Assembly: GCA_004369085.1 (NCBI GenBank)
Contig: ML210150.1
Location: forward strand, 62,001 to 126,000
Origin: Coprinopsis marcescibilis
Lineage: Eukaryota > Basidiomycota > Agaricomycetes > Agaricales > Psathyrellaceae
Direction: 5' to 3'
DNA: 64,000 nt
In this document: in pieces, positions 10,503-21,302 of the stretch
How positions within the stretch are numbered: the first letter of the stretch is position 1
How the letters are laid out: every line of letters starts with the position of its first letter
Notes under the pieces: model-generated
What the model saw: only the letters and a program-made list of their open reading frames with translations
Told to the model about the DNA's origin: nothing
Database searches by the model: none
Position numbers and translations under genes: made by a program

Positions 10503-12218
10503 CTACGCAGGTAGGATGGGGAACCAACGGTTGAAGACGTTGGTCGGATCGTGAATCTTCTTGATGGCCTGAAGCCTTGGGTAATTGGGTCCAAACGCAA
10601 CCTGAGCCCTGTCGATGCCGTTTGAGCTCTCGGAAATAGCTGTACTTTCAGTATCTGAAGAATATTCAGCCATTTGCCACCTTCAGGTTCATCGAAAGAC
10701 TTGCCGTAATTGGTGTATCCAAATTTCTCTGAATTGGAGAGACCAGATTGTCCTGCTACTATCGTGTCGATCAGATCCTTCGCGATGGCTCGCGCCTCCT
10801 CCGTTCTATCTTTACTTCCGTCCCACGTACAGTTGATCAGCACGTTGGGGGTTAGCTCTCGTCGGAAAGCGGTGGCATCGACAGGAACAGAATTAATCTT
10901 GCGCAAAGGGAAGAACTCATAGATAGTAGCTGGAGTGAAGTTGTTCTGGGCAATCTCGGCGGTCTTGTTCACTATTTGCATCATCGACGAAAACTCAGGT
11001 TGCTTTTGCGAGGCTCCTTTGAGGTATTGTCCTTTTCCATGTTCGGACATTGGGTTCTGTGAAGCACTATTCGACGGACGGCCGCTAATATATAGGAATG
11101 ATGCTTACCTGCAAAGTGTTGAGGTCCTGGTATGGTATCTCCTTAGCCATATCTTGGACCGGACCTGGCATCGCATGAATACAACGCGCCAGGAATGCAA
11201 TGAACTGCTGATAGAACCTATGTCATAAAAGTCTTGAAACTCTGCACGTCCATCTTGTTCAGACCCGTTAAAGAATAGCAAGAGAACCACCGCTGGCTGA
11301 CGTTGTATACTGGTCAATGGTTACACCATAAGGATAGATCCGATCGCATACCTGACCGTTTGGTCCGATGGTAATGATCTGGCACATAGCAGCATCTTGG
11401 TTCAAGTTGGCTCTTGACCACCATGCTTTGGTGGTCTCAACGATTCGATGCAAAGCTGGAGGTGCATAAACGACGAGCCCGGCAAAAACAGTCTTCCGCT
11501 GAGGATACAGTTGGAAAACGAATTCGGTGACGACTCCGAAGTTCCCTCCTCCGCCACGGATGGCCCAGAACAGTTCAGGGTTTTCGTTCTCGTTGACAGT
11601 TAGGATAGATCCGTTGGCTGTGACAATCGTGGCCTAATGCAGATGGCTTCAATAATCATCCCTGGAAAAACTCGAAAGGCATACCTGGCGGATGTTGTCT
11701 GTGGCGAGACCGTATCTGCCGCTCAACCAACCATACCCACCACCGAGTGTCAGACTAGTAGTCGTTGAGCCTCAAGTTCATCGTAAATGCACATCATAAT
11801 CGACGCACCCTCCAACACCGGTATGGTTTACAGTTCCCCCTACGGTGGCTAACCCGTGTTTGATGGCCTCGGTGTCCACATCTTTCCAGACACAACCACC
11901 GCCGACATATCCAAGTTTCTTGTCAGTATCAATTCGGACTTTGTTCACGTAGCGCGATAGATCGATAACCATTCCGTCATGGGCAGAAGAAGCACCAGCG
12001 GCGTTATGTCCACCTCCTCGTACAGCGACCGGAATGTTGTTCTCCTGGGCATATTTGAGGCAAGCGGCGACATCTTCCGCATCCTTGACGAAGACGACAA
12101 GTTTGGCCGTTCGTTCTGCGTTTCGAGCCCAGCGTGCGATGGCAGCAGCATAACCAGGGTGATCTGGGGTAATGATGTCTCCTTTGACGGTTTCTGAAAG
12201 ATTCCTCTGGATAGCCAT
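10503..12218 (-). CDS. FAD-linked oxidoreductase, berberine bridge enzyme-like (PCMH fold)
   Basis: A multi-exon flavoprotein of about 480 residues. The FAD-binding PCMH domain is clear: LVVFVKDAEDVAACLKYAQ, the histidyl-flavin motif VRGGGHNAAGAS, MVIDLSRYVNKVRID, and [24 protein letters not shown]. A substrate domain follows, with FWAIRGGGGNFGVVTEFVF. The C-terminal BBE block reads FGPNYPRLQAIKKIHDPTNVF, ending NRWFPILPA. The second flavin-linking Cys typical of bicovalent BBE enzymes is replaced (VNHTGVGG), so the cofactor is probably attached through His only. Such fungal oxidases oxidise carbohydrates or act in specialised metabolism; the substrate cannot be read. The start is the ATG at 12218 (MAIQRNLSETVKG); an upstream in-frame start would add 17 residues. 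A TATAAAA word lies about 60 bp upstream. Confidence 0.85.
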
Positions 12219-12272
12219 TTCGAGTGTAGACCAAGTTCCTGTTGCTGACGAGAGGAAGGCCGATTGCAAAGC

Positions 12273-12279
12273 TTTTATA
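12273..12279 (-). promoter_or_regulatory. TATA-like box of the FAD oxidoreductase gene
   Basis: The minus strand reads TATAAAA here, 55-61 bp upstream of the start codon at 12218. Position and sequence suit a core promoter element. The assignment is by sequence only. Confidence 0.4.
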
Positions 12280-13079
12280 GGGACCCGATTGCGATCGTAC
12301 TAGCCAGCCACGGACGGAAGCTCAAGGTTGTTATCCGACAGTCACGATTGGGAAACCGTATTTTGGAAGGCGGCGGTTAGCTCACGCCAGAAAAGCCAAT
12401 TGCTGTCCGTCCTGAGGCATGAATACTGTTAGCACGATGCGTTCTGAGTGTATAGGTTCCAAGGACGCGTTTCATGACGGTGGCACCGGAGAAGCTGAGA
12501 AATATGGTTTGTTTGGTCGGCAACTCCTTCCATCAGATATTTCAAAACACAAGTTGGCTCTCTCTCCTCGACCGCAACGTCCTCGACTTGAACAAGCAGC
12601 TTTTTGTACCGGCTATTGCTCACGTCCTCGAAATAATGGGAAAAATATCCTGAATACACACCGCTTGGCTGTCTTGGTCTTTCAAGCTCCTATGCTTTCC
12701 AAGGGCTTTCTTCAACGGCAATTGAGATGACTAGAACTTACGCTCCGACAATCGATCATCGATAAGCTGGTCTTGAAACCCTTTGGCTTCCCCTATCACC
12801 TGTTCCAAAGGACTGTCAATCATGAGGCTTTATGTTATCTCTAGTCGCGCCTGTGGTTATTCAGAAGAGTCATCCTCAAGGGGAACAATGAGGCAGGCTC
12901 GTTGCCGCATTCGCTAAACATACACGGACCCATGACTTGGCTCGCGGAACTGGCTCCGTTTGTTGACCTCCTGCAATCTTCGGAAAACCTCAATGTGTCC
13001 TTGAGGCAGCTGTCAGTCGATTCTATCCGCAAGGCCACCTCGTCATTTCGGCTCTTCCGTCCTCAACACTCCGCCTACT
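12280..13079. other. Intergenic region between divergent genes
   Basis: About 900 bp lie between the divergent starts at 12218 and 13159. The short frames here carry no recognisable protein features and no splice pattern that builds one. I see no RNA gene or repeat. It presumably holds both promoters. Confidence 0.5.
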
Positions 13080-13086
13080 TATAAAG
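13080..13086 (+). promoter_or_regulatory. TATA-like box
   Basis: TATAAAG, about 75 bp before the ATG at 13159 and followed by pyrimidine-rich sequence typical of a fungal 5' leader. Probable core promoter element. Confidence 0.45.
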
Positions 13087-13158
13087 GGCTCAAGTGTTTG
13101 AAAGACTTCCTTTACACTCCTTGAAACCGCCTTCTCTCCTACACAATCTTCCGTCGTT

Positions 13159-14109
13159 ATGGCTTATGCCCCAGCATATGACGGATTCGCTCGTTCAATC
13201 TCTCGACGACCCTCTCTCCCATACAGTGCTGCGTTTTCTCAACATGGCGGCGTGGGCGTGCCATACAGCGACCCTGGAGTATACGGCGGCGGCGGCGATC
13301 ATGTACGTGTTTCCTCACATTCTGACACAACGGAACGCAATATTCAACCAGAGTTAGTACGGCCAGTCATACGGGGCTCATGCAGGAGCACTTGTTCCTA
13401 TGGGACATCACAGAATGTCTCCTGGTACGTATCCAAGGAAAGTGAAATTGCGTTGAACTGAACTGACCCTTCTAAATCGCGCAGAATACGACGACATGGA
13501 CATGCGTGACCACTACGACTACGACATGGGGGGAGGTTATAACAGCCGCCCGATGACCCCAATGACCCCGAGTCGCTCGCGACGCCATTCCGTTTCCTTC
13601 ATGGCACCGCAGCAACCTGCAATGGACGGTTATAGACTGGGGACCGGCAATCGAGTGAAATTCAAGCGAAAGGGTTCATTGATGGGCGGAATCGGATTGG
13701 ACGAAGCGCAGGCGCATGTGCGGCTTTCAAGTAACGATGCTTATAGTTATCACGACCTTCATGCAGACCGCCGCAGGATATTACTCAGAGTCAAGGTCAG
13801 TCCCTGACTTACGCCACCTGATTTATCCGCTTACACAGATCCATAGTGGGCTGGCTATCATTCTATGACCTACGAAATCCCTCTGGACGGGTACGATCGG
13901 CGCGTGAGCCTTGAGACCCTGGCTAGGCGTGTGTCAAGGGCGTGTGTCCACTATCTGCAGGTAATGTGACCCCGACCTTTGTCAAACACTAGTGATAACA
14001 TCTGTTTCTTCAGGCTAATGTCATTCCGATCCTCTGGGACCGTGTCGTGCTCCATCATCTAGAAGAAGTATCCTACGGCGTGTGGCAGCCAATGCTGTCC
14101 ACTCGTTAA
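13159..14109 (+). CDS. Uncharacterised conserved basidiomycete protein (possibly DUF6741 family)
   Basis: Five in-phase exons give a protein of about 230 residues. The first half is low complexity, rich in Tyr, Gly, Ser and Met (YDYDMGGGYNSRPMTPMTPSR), resembling a disordered segment. The second half is a compact, ungapped domain beginning VKFKRKGSLMGGIGLDEAQA, continuing LRVKWAGYHSMTYEIPLDGY and ending VSYGVWQPMLSTR. From memory this C-terminal block recurs in mushroom genomes as a family without known function; the DUF number is uncertain. No catalytic motif, signal peptide or membrane segment is visible. Splicing was settled by phase: for example, DH joins YGQSYGAHAGALVPMGHH after the first intron, and RVK joins WAGYHS after a later one. 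Confidence 0.75.
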
Positions 14110-14474
14110 GGGCAGGGGTCAAATCTCTGATTGCACGCCATGTAGTGCTTTTGGCGTCTTCTCTGCGAAAATGCCTTTCCGTTGGTTCCACAACGTGTTC
14201 AGTGACCCCATAACGTGTTTAAAAGCTTGATTGAATCAAGTAATCCGGGGATTCTTGTCACTGCCTCATATGTTCATCCTTTCACGAATCTTGAACAATT
14301 CATTACAGACCGCTTCCATATGTTATGCCCCCATATTTTACCACATATTTACAAGCTGCAGTCGTAGTCCATCCGTTCGCGTCCATAAATAACCTTGGGA
14401 TTTAAGTTGCTGGGATTACTGGTCAATCATAAAGTATAGTAGTAGTAGCATGGTCCGAATTTGTAAGTCTGCAA
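14110..14474. other. Convergent 3' intergenic region
   Basis: 365 bp between two convergent stop codons. It is AT-rich with no coding frame or RNA gene that I can support. It probably contains both 3' UTRs and polyadenylation signals. Confidence 0.5.
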
Positions 14475-16092
14475 TCATGAAACAAAAGGGTTACAGTTAC
14501 AGACTGCTGCACGCACGGCGAAACTGGAGATGCTTCCAAGCGCCAGGCCACCCACGAGGCAGAAGCTCGCAACTGTCGCCGCAACATCTACATCGGCCAC
14601 CCTGCCTTTGAGACGTGGGTTGTGCTCAACAGATGGGGCTGCCATCATGCACAAACTCGAAACATAACCGTTGGTCCATCCAAAGGTGAAGATCAAAAGC
14701 ATGAAGAGGAAGTCCGAATTTATAACAGGAGCTGAGGACAAGATGTTCGAGGGTCGTTGGATGTTGCACATCAAGAATAGAGGGATAAACAGCGTTCGGG
14801 CCAGGGACATTGTGAGGAGTCTTTTCGCTGACCAAATAAGCATGATCTTGAATGAACATGCCCACCTGCCTAGGAAATCGCCGATATTGAAGACGAGGAA
14901 GTGGATGGCGGTGAATAAGAGGGGATGTATATTGGGGTTGACAGGTGATATCGACAGGGTGAGAGGCGGGAAGACGGACTGCGTCGAGAAATTAGTGGAT
15001 GTAAATGAACCATTCCGAGTGTAGACCCTCTTACCAATGTCGCCATGAAAACGTATGCAACCGCGACTTCGAAAAGGACATTGGCCTTTGCAACCTTCAT
15101 GACGTTGCCCGCTTCTTCCACCACAACAGACCGTGCACGAGATACCGAACGGGTTGATAACCCTTCGTCTGTCCCAAGGGATATCTTGTAGGATGGACGC
15201 TCGAGAGAACCAGCGACCCTATCGTAAACGGGCATGCGCAGAAGAGCCTCATGTGCTAGGTAACTGACGACCATGAATAATGTTGAGATGACGAAGAAAA
15301 TAAAAGCAGATGTGGCTTCTGCGGAGTCTTCGACAACAGCAGTCTTGGGTTTGCCCGCTATCGATGTAGCAGAACTGACGACCTGAACGCCACTGATGAC
15401 CACTGCGACTGCTGCTTGACCCGCAATCATCGCTTGGACTGCTGCTGGGCCAAACAAGGATGCAACGGCGATAGCAGATGTCTGTAGGTAGCCTCCTGCT
15501 GCTGCCTGAGCAGCCCCGTTCAACAAGACGAAGATGGCGAAGAGTCCAGGTGATGGGGTAAAGAATGTGCTCAGTGTCAGGAGAACGTTGAGGAACAGGA
15601 TGCAGCCAATCGTAGACCTCGTCCGTTCGGATGGCTTTGTCTAAACAGCCCAGGTCATTCACACATTCAGAACAGGTGCTTGTAGAATACTTACGTGTTT
15701 CGAGGTGAAAGTTGCATGTGCCAGAAATATGAAGTTGGAGACTGTGAATGTTGTCGTCGCATACGAGCTGAAACTTGACTTGAAAGATGAACCAGACAAC
15801 CGAGACAAGAAGAATGGCATGGCGGTTATAATCACTGGTTTCGTTCAGTCTGCCAGCACGAGGACGAGAGAGGTCAACTATCCGTACCATTCCATGGCAG
15901 AAGCACTGCACATCCTAGTATGAAATGAATTGCCTTCGTCCTTCCGTCGAGTAGTTCGGCCGGCAAATCGTGTGGTGGTTCATCGGACTCTACATCCAGG
16001 TCAATGTCAGACGTCGAAACCTCTGGTTGCTGGGGTATGGAGTGGTAGAGGACCTTAGGAGAGTCCGGTGGCACTGAAGTCGGTACAGACAT
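14475..16092 (-). CDS. Equilibrative nucleoside transporter (ENT/SLC29 family)
   Basis: Encodes an ENT-type transporter for nucleosides or nucleobases, by analogy with yeast Fun26 in the vacuolar membrane. The acidic N-terminal tail (SDIDLDVESDEPPHD) leads into the family start block RTKAIHFILGCAVLLPWN. Further TM segments include LFAIFVLLNGAAQAAAGGYLQ, ASLFGPAAVQAMIAGQA, FFVISTLFMVVSYLAHEAL, HFLVFNIGDFLGRW (conserved ENT motif) and the closing FTFGWTNGYVSSLCMM and LVGGLALGSISSFAVRAAV. This pattern fits the usual 11 TM helices. Several short introns separate these parts. The start is the ATG at 16092, with a TATA-like word about 45 bp upstream. Confidence 0.85.
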
Positions 16093-16136
16093 GTCCTCGG
16101 CGGAAATGATGGCACCTAGAAGAGCTCAAGCCGCTG

Positions 16137-16143
16137 ATTTATA
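16137..16143 (-). promoter_or_regulatory. TATA-like box of the nucleoside transporter gene
   Basis: The minus strand reads TATAAAT about 45-51 bp upstream of the start codon at 16092. Likely a core promoter element; sequence evidence only. Confidence 0.35.
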
Positions 16144-16437
16144 GTTGGGACTGCACCAACAGTCGCACGATAAAGGCCTTCGTTCTAGCGGCAGTCAGAG
16201 TAGAAGTAGTATCGATTCAAAGTGTCGATTCAAAGTGTCAGCGTTCTTGCTGTCATAGCCGAGTTTGGTCAGCTCAACAACTTCTCTCAGGCTCGCGGCA
16301 AGTCTCAGTATAATGCTAAGCCACGTATATTCGCGCCTTCCTTCTTCACTTAGGAGCCGGGTTGCGAGCGATAGGGTATTGTGCAGGTATTAATATTACT
16401 ATCACTGGCTTCTAAAGTAAACGAAGGGCGAGTAAAA

Positions 16438-17694
16438 CTATCGGGACTTGGGCAAAACCTGGTTGGGCTCGTCCTCCAGCACGAGGTCTGATAGTTTGCG
16501 CCTCTGTCTGTCCTCCCTCTTGACCTTCGTCTTGGCCTTGCGAACCATCTTCGGGTCCCCAACCTTGTGCTTCCATCTCATTTTCTGCTGCTCCGTCTTC
16601 TTATTCTTGATCTCCTCTCGCCAACGGAACGCAGCATCAGCCTTGGCCTCCCGCTCGGTGCGACCAGCAAGGTCCTTGAGTTCCAGAGCAGTGATTTCGC
16701 CCAGACGCGCCTTCTCAATGGACTTGTGGGCCTTCCATCGTTGCATCTTCTTACCGCGCGAATGTGGGTTGGAGAGCTCCTTTGTCAAGTATATCTCCAG
16801 AGGAGCGGCAGGAAGGTAACGCCTGAGCCCAGCGTTGTATAGCGAAGTGAGGAAATCATCTTCGGAAGGCGGCCTTGGAATAGGGCCAACCAATGACTGG
16901 TGGAATTGAGGCATTTTGTAAGTCAGTTTGGCCACAACGTCTCGTGGGGTGTCGTAGTGGGCGGCTGGGGGAGCTTGTAAGTATCGGCGTATACTCGCTA
17001 TTGTAACAAAGCAACACACGTTCAGGAAGCGTTGGCTTTTCAGGTTTGGGCCAAGGAATGACGATGTCTTTCTCTTCCCATGGAATCTTGGGCAAGGTTT
17101 TCGTCGCGAATCGAGTCCAGGCAAACCGGCCCTGCAAAATGCTCCATCGAGCCTTGGTCGATGATATCCGCTCTGCGAAAACACTGTGAAGGCTACTCAG
17201 CAAGCTTCCAGGAAAGCAAATTCAGCGAAAAAACGTACGGGACCGCCTCTTTCCCCAGCCCGTCACCGGTAGGGAACTCGTAGTTTCCAACGAAGAGCTG
17301 ACAGCGCGAGTAGTGGTAGTTTTTGTTCATCCTCACTTCGTTTTCTTTTTCCGACTAACAAAATCACAATGTCAAACGTTGTAGGCTTTGGTTGGAGGAT
17401 ACGACATACGTTGACAGCACCCTTCACAAATACGCGATTGCTGAGCCTGTTGATACTCAGTACTTCATGCAGGGTTTTGCTATCGTCACCCCGAATGCGT
17501 ATTTGGTCTCCGGGAACGATATTCCAGCACCGAATTCGATCTCTGGTGCGAACCGACTTGAGCTTGGGGTCGTAGAGGGCGTTTCTCCGCCTCCATGCCT
17601 TGGGAATCGTCAAAAGGTGGTTCCAGTTGGTAAGAAACGGGTTGTTGGTGGTAGCATCGATGGCGGTACGACGGGAGAAGTATTTAAGGGACAT
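16438..17694 (-). CDS. MRPL40: Mitochondrial ribosomal protein uL24m
   Basis: Large-subunit protein uL24 of the mitochondrial ribosome. The N-terminus is basic and poor in acidic residues (MSLKYFSRRTAIDATTNN), as expected for matrix import. It is followed by the KOW-type domain: WNIVPGDQIRIRGDDSKTLHE, VLSINRLSNRVFVKGAVN. After an intron the frame resumes with NKNYHYSRCQLFVGNYEFP, then KARWSILQGRFAWTRFATK and VIPWPKPEKP. The long C-terminal extension (KLTYKMPQFHQSLVGPIPRPP, then a Lys/Arg-rich coiled tail ending LPKSR) is typical of fungal forms. Three introns were placed by frame. A 362-codon antisense frame overlaps this gene and the next one and is rejected. Confidence 0.85.
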
Positions 17695-18091
17695 GGCTGG
17701 TCCCTGTGCTACTTGGGAAGGCGCGAGCTGGCAAGGGGAACTCAGTCAATGATGCCGCCAAGTCGCGCGTCCGGACTCCGACGAACAGCATTAAAATTTG
17801 GATCACGTGATTTGTACCGGTTTCGGCGCGGCAGGGACCTATACAGAGGATGCACTTCGCGTTTTCCACTCAAAGTCAGTCTGTCCTCGCTGGAGACCTC
17901 TTTTCGTAGTAGCCATAATCGGTGGAAAAGACAGAAACGCGGAGCGAGCATCTACCTTTTTGCATGTGTCGTGAGGTTGTGTTACATTTCAAAAATACAT
18001 GTCTTTACACAGAAATTAAAAATAAATACGCCCAGAGCAGAAGATACCACGAGCTGTCCGAGTCCAAACAATAAACATATCCGCAGTAAAA
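17695..18091. other. Intergenic region
   Basis: Roughly 400 bp between the uL24m start and the stop codon of the APSES factor gene, both on the minus strand. It must hold the uL24m promoter and the upstream gene's 3' UTR. The long plus-strand frame crossing it has no protein-like composition. Confidence 0.5.
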
Positions 18092-20541
18092 CTATCCGGC
18101 TTGTGGAGCTTTTTGGCTACCCCATGCCGCAGAAGAAGAGTTTGGATCCTCAGCTTCCAGTGTCTGATGATGCACGTCAGAATCCTGCCGTAGGAGTGAA
18201 AAAAACACCTCGTACCTCTAGCAACATCCCGAGAACCGAATCTATTTCTGAGGGATCTACACCTCCGCATCCCGCGCTGATAAGTCGTCGATATTCGCTC
18301 ATTCGCCCGCTTGTCCCAGCTTCCGCTTGGAAAGTCACGAGTTCGTCAAACATCGCCTTCCGTCGTTTCCGTGATTGTAGGATGTCGTCTCGCAACACCT
18401 CACATTGTCTTCGCAACTCCTCTGGATCGTTGGGCATGTTGGAGTGCAAGTCAAGCAGGTCAGATATATCCTCATGTTGAATGCTCGCTTTCCGCTTTCC
18501 CTTCGTTTTGTCCCCGTTAGCATGATCGTCGCCATCCGCCTCATCGTCGACTTGGAATGAAGCTGTCCCTGGTGTGAGAGCCAATTCCCCACTGGCTGCA
18601 TCTCGAACCACCCTTTCTCGGTTCTCTTCATCCTTGACCCACTTTTCGAATCCTAGCCTGTACCTTCTTCCCATCTTATCTTGCAGCACCCTCTCCAATT
18701 CATTCAACTTTTGTTTCGCTTGAGCAAGTCCGTCCGCTTGATGGCGCAGTTGTCCCACCGTCCGCTGGCTGTCGAGAATTTCTGCCTGTATATTGGTCAA
18801 TAAGGCTTGGGCTTGTGTCATGTCGCGCTCCTTGTCCCGCAATTCTTGGTCAAAGGATGAAGCCAGACTGTCCAGCATAGCCGCCATGTCGTTGATACAT
18901 CTCGTGCTGGCCTTTTGGGCAGCAACTGAATGATGAAGGGGAGGTCGGTCGTGGTTTGCAGGGGCGAATGCATATGTATGTGGTGCACCATGAGGGGGGA
19001 ACGCAACCTGGGAGTTGCGATAGTTCATGGCCATAGCTCTCGAGGGTGGCGCAGGGGATGACCGGAAACGTTCGTCCTCCAAAATATAGTCCTCCGCGTT
19101 CTTTCCGTCGGTGTTTGCAATCTTTGGGTCCGCCCCATGATCAATGAGTAACTTCACAAGGCGCTTACTGCGACAGCGAGCGGCCATTGTCAAGGCGGTT
19201 TCCCCATCCTCGTCCTGGAAGTTGATCACGTCTGCAAGTTCCTTGGGATAATCCGCAAGCCTTGTGAGGACGGTCTCCATATAGTAACGCGCCGCATGTA
19301 CTTTCTGTTTCGTCATCGCCACATCCACGATGTGATGAAAGACTGTTCTGTTCGTATTGTCGATGTTGAGGGTGGAGCGGTGTAACAATTCGTATAGCTC
19401 TGCGAACTTGCGGACGTCGTAGTTGTTCGCAAACATTACGCTTCGCATCAACGCAGTTTGACCGGCTCTGTTGACTTTGAAAATGTCGGCACCTGCAGAC
19501 AGCAACAATTTAACGATCCTGATTCGCCCCATAGCACAAGCCCAGTGAAGGGATGTGTGGCCGTCATCGTCGATTGCCATATTCGGTTCGAAATCAGGGG
19601 GAGGGCTGATAAGGATAGGCGGAACTTGGTTTGTGTCTGAGATGAAGTATTCAAGGATTTGATCCCCATACGACCTCGCGTCTCCCATTCCATTGCCGCG
19701 TAGTTGGTCCTCCTCGTCTTCATACTCGTCCATAGATCGGCGATAGTTGGCTCTCGGTCCGTTAGAAGGTCCATCCACGCCGTTGGACCCATAAGGACCG
19801 GGACTTCGTATCGGCGACGGTGTGCGAGAACTCGAAGACGCTTCGGAAGGAGAAGGAGTCATGGACCCATCCTCGGATCCTCGAACTGACAAAGTTTCAT
19901 GGTCGGACTCCTCTGGTACACCCTCTGGGACTTGTTTTCTTGTTGATCTTGTGCTTACAGCGGCGGCAGATAGGTCTGCCACAATAGGCTTTCGTGCTGG
20001 GCGGTTGCTGGCGTTTGCTACAAGATGCTTCGGTGCGAGTGGAGGGCTCTTTGCCGCAGGCTGGAATTCAATTATAGGTCGTAGGAGCTGATCACATCCG
20101 TATTGTTTGGCGAGTTGCAACCCTCTCTCGAGGGGAATCCACGTGCCTGAGAAATAATACGTATTAGGAGCGGCGTAAATCTCGGGAAGTAGTGCACACC
20201 TTGATATTTCCCGTACCCTCCTTGAACCTTTTCATGTTCACCTTTCTGCACTTCGCGTTCCAGGACCCGGGTCCTTTGCGGTTTGTCGAAGCCTGCGACT
20301 TTCAATATTTGGGTCGCGTTCAACCACGAGTCTGAGCGCCGTCTCATGACTGCGACGCCCTTGGACATCCTGGATTGTGTGTTAACCTAATGTGATAAAA
20401 TAAACGCGCAAGAGGTGCTTACATCTCGTAGACGGGAATCCCGCTATAGGTAGCCTGATCGTGAACAAAATGACTCTGAGCTCTGCAACTCTGGGACTAG
20501 GTGCGGGTGAAATTCACCTTGAAAATCTGACCCTCCGGCAT
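18092..20541 (-). CDS. MBP1: APSES-domain, ankyrin-repeat transcription factor (Mbp1/Mbs1 type, MBF subunit)
   Basis: DNA-binding subunit of the MluI-box binding factor that drives G1/S genes. The spliced start [19 protein letters not shown] enters an APSES/KilA-N domain: [40 protein letters not shown], then GGYGKYQG and [21 protein letters not shown]. Ankyrin repeats follow ([52 protein letters not shown]), then a coiled coil ([19 protein letters not shown]) and a C-terminal region. A final intron replaces the apparent readthrough end: MLLE joins [15 protein letters not shown] and a stop at 18092-18094, which matches the family tail better. About 740 residues. Three ACGCGT sites, the known target of such factors, lie in its own divergent promoter. 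Confidence 0.9.
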
Positions 20542-20716
20542 GGTGGTTACCTTGAAACGAACGAAGCGTCAGAGAGTATAGATGTGGTTTGTCGGACTCT
20601 AAAGAAGCTGGTTTTGAACGGAGGAGAAGAGAGAGTAGAAATGCAGTTCCGCCTGGAGTCTGCGGTTGTGGTCGTCGAGGAACAGCACCGAGCAAACTGG
20701 AGGACGAGAGATTGTG

Positions 20717-20722
20717 ACGCGT
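20717..20722. promoter_or_regulatory. MluI cell-cycle box (ACGCGT)
   Basis: A palindromic ACGCGT 176 bp upstream of the APSES factor start codon. ACGCGT is the established binding core of yeast MBF, whose DNA-binding subunit is the type of protein encoded next door. Autoregulation is an inference. Confidence 0.5.
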
Positions 20723-20929
20723 GAAACAACAACAAATACACACGCTTTTCACTGGCAGAGGCACACCGTGAGCCACATCGCTTGACACGCCCCGTAGAGG
20801 CCTTTCATTGTTTCTCATAAAGGTCGACTTTCGCTGCCAGTACTCGGGCAATATCAATTCTACGCGACCATATTATGTGCGACAACTTTGGTTCTGTCGT
20901 CTATTTCCCTTTCGTCAAGGAATAGGGGA

Positions 20930-20935
20930 ACGCGT
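20930..20935. promoter_or_regulatory. MluI cell-cycle box (ACGCGT)
   Basis: A second ACGCGT near the middle of the divergent promoter, followed within a few bases by a CACGCGG half-match. It is placed where it could serve both flanking genes. Confidence 0.5.
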
Positions 20936-21260
20936 CACTCACGCGGCGATCGTGTCGCGGCGGCCACTGCAGAGCGCAACAACCTCACATGTCTATGTCC
21001 GTCCTCGCACAGGCGTTGGTGAAACCGTATTTCCTTCTACTCGTTTCAGGACCCCCGGTTCAGCCTCCCTATGGCAGACGCTCTGAGCCTCTGGCGCGAC
21101 TCGGCTCGGAGGCCCACGGCCTGGAACCTAACAATTGCAAACAACACCTCACGTGATCAGCGTGTCGTGAGCCTTTGCCGCAAACGGAACACGGGTTGGA
21201 CCAGAACCAAACAGTTGCCTCCTCGTACTGCGACACCTTCTCACAATCACATCCTTCCCG

Positions 21261-21266
21261 ACGCGT
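21261..21266. promoter_or_regulatory. MluI cell-cycle box (ACGCGT)
   Basis: A third ACGCGT, about 40 bp before the provisional Cdc14 start. If the true start lies further upstream, this copy could fall in the transcribed leader. Confidence 0.4.
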
Positions 21267-21302
21267 AATATCTGGGTTCTGACGATCTCTTATGGCTCCC
21301 AG

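Larger units (their letters stand above)
20542..21302. promoter_or_regulatory. Divergent promoter shared by the MBF-type factor and Cdc14
   Basis: About 760 bp between the start codons of the APSES factor (minus) and Cdc14 (plus). It contains three ACGCGT words at 20717, 20930 and 21261, where about 0.2 would be expected by chance in a sequence of even composition. Short frames inside have no protein features. Confidence 0.55.

Noticed and set aside
15249..15911. 220-codon minus-strand frame
   Set aside because: Alternative frame of the nucleoside transporter; the true frame gives transmembrane helices.
17392..18480. 362-codon plus-strand open frame
   Set aside because: It is antisense to the uL24m and APSES genes, crosses their intergenic region, and has no domain; its length reflects their codon composition.
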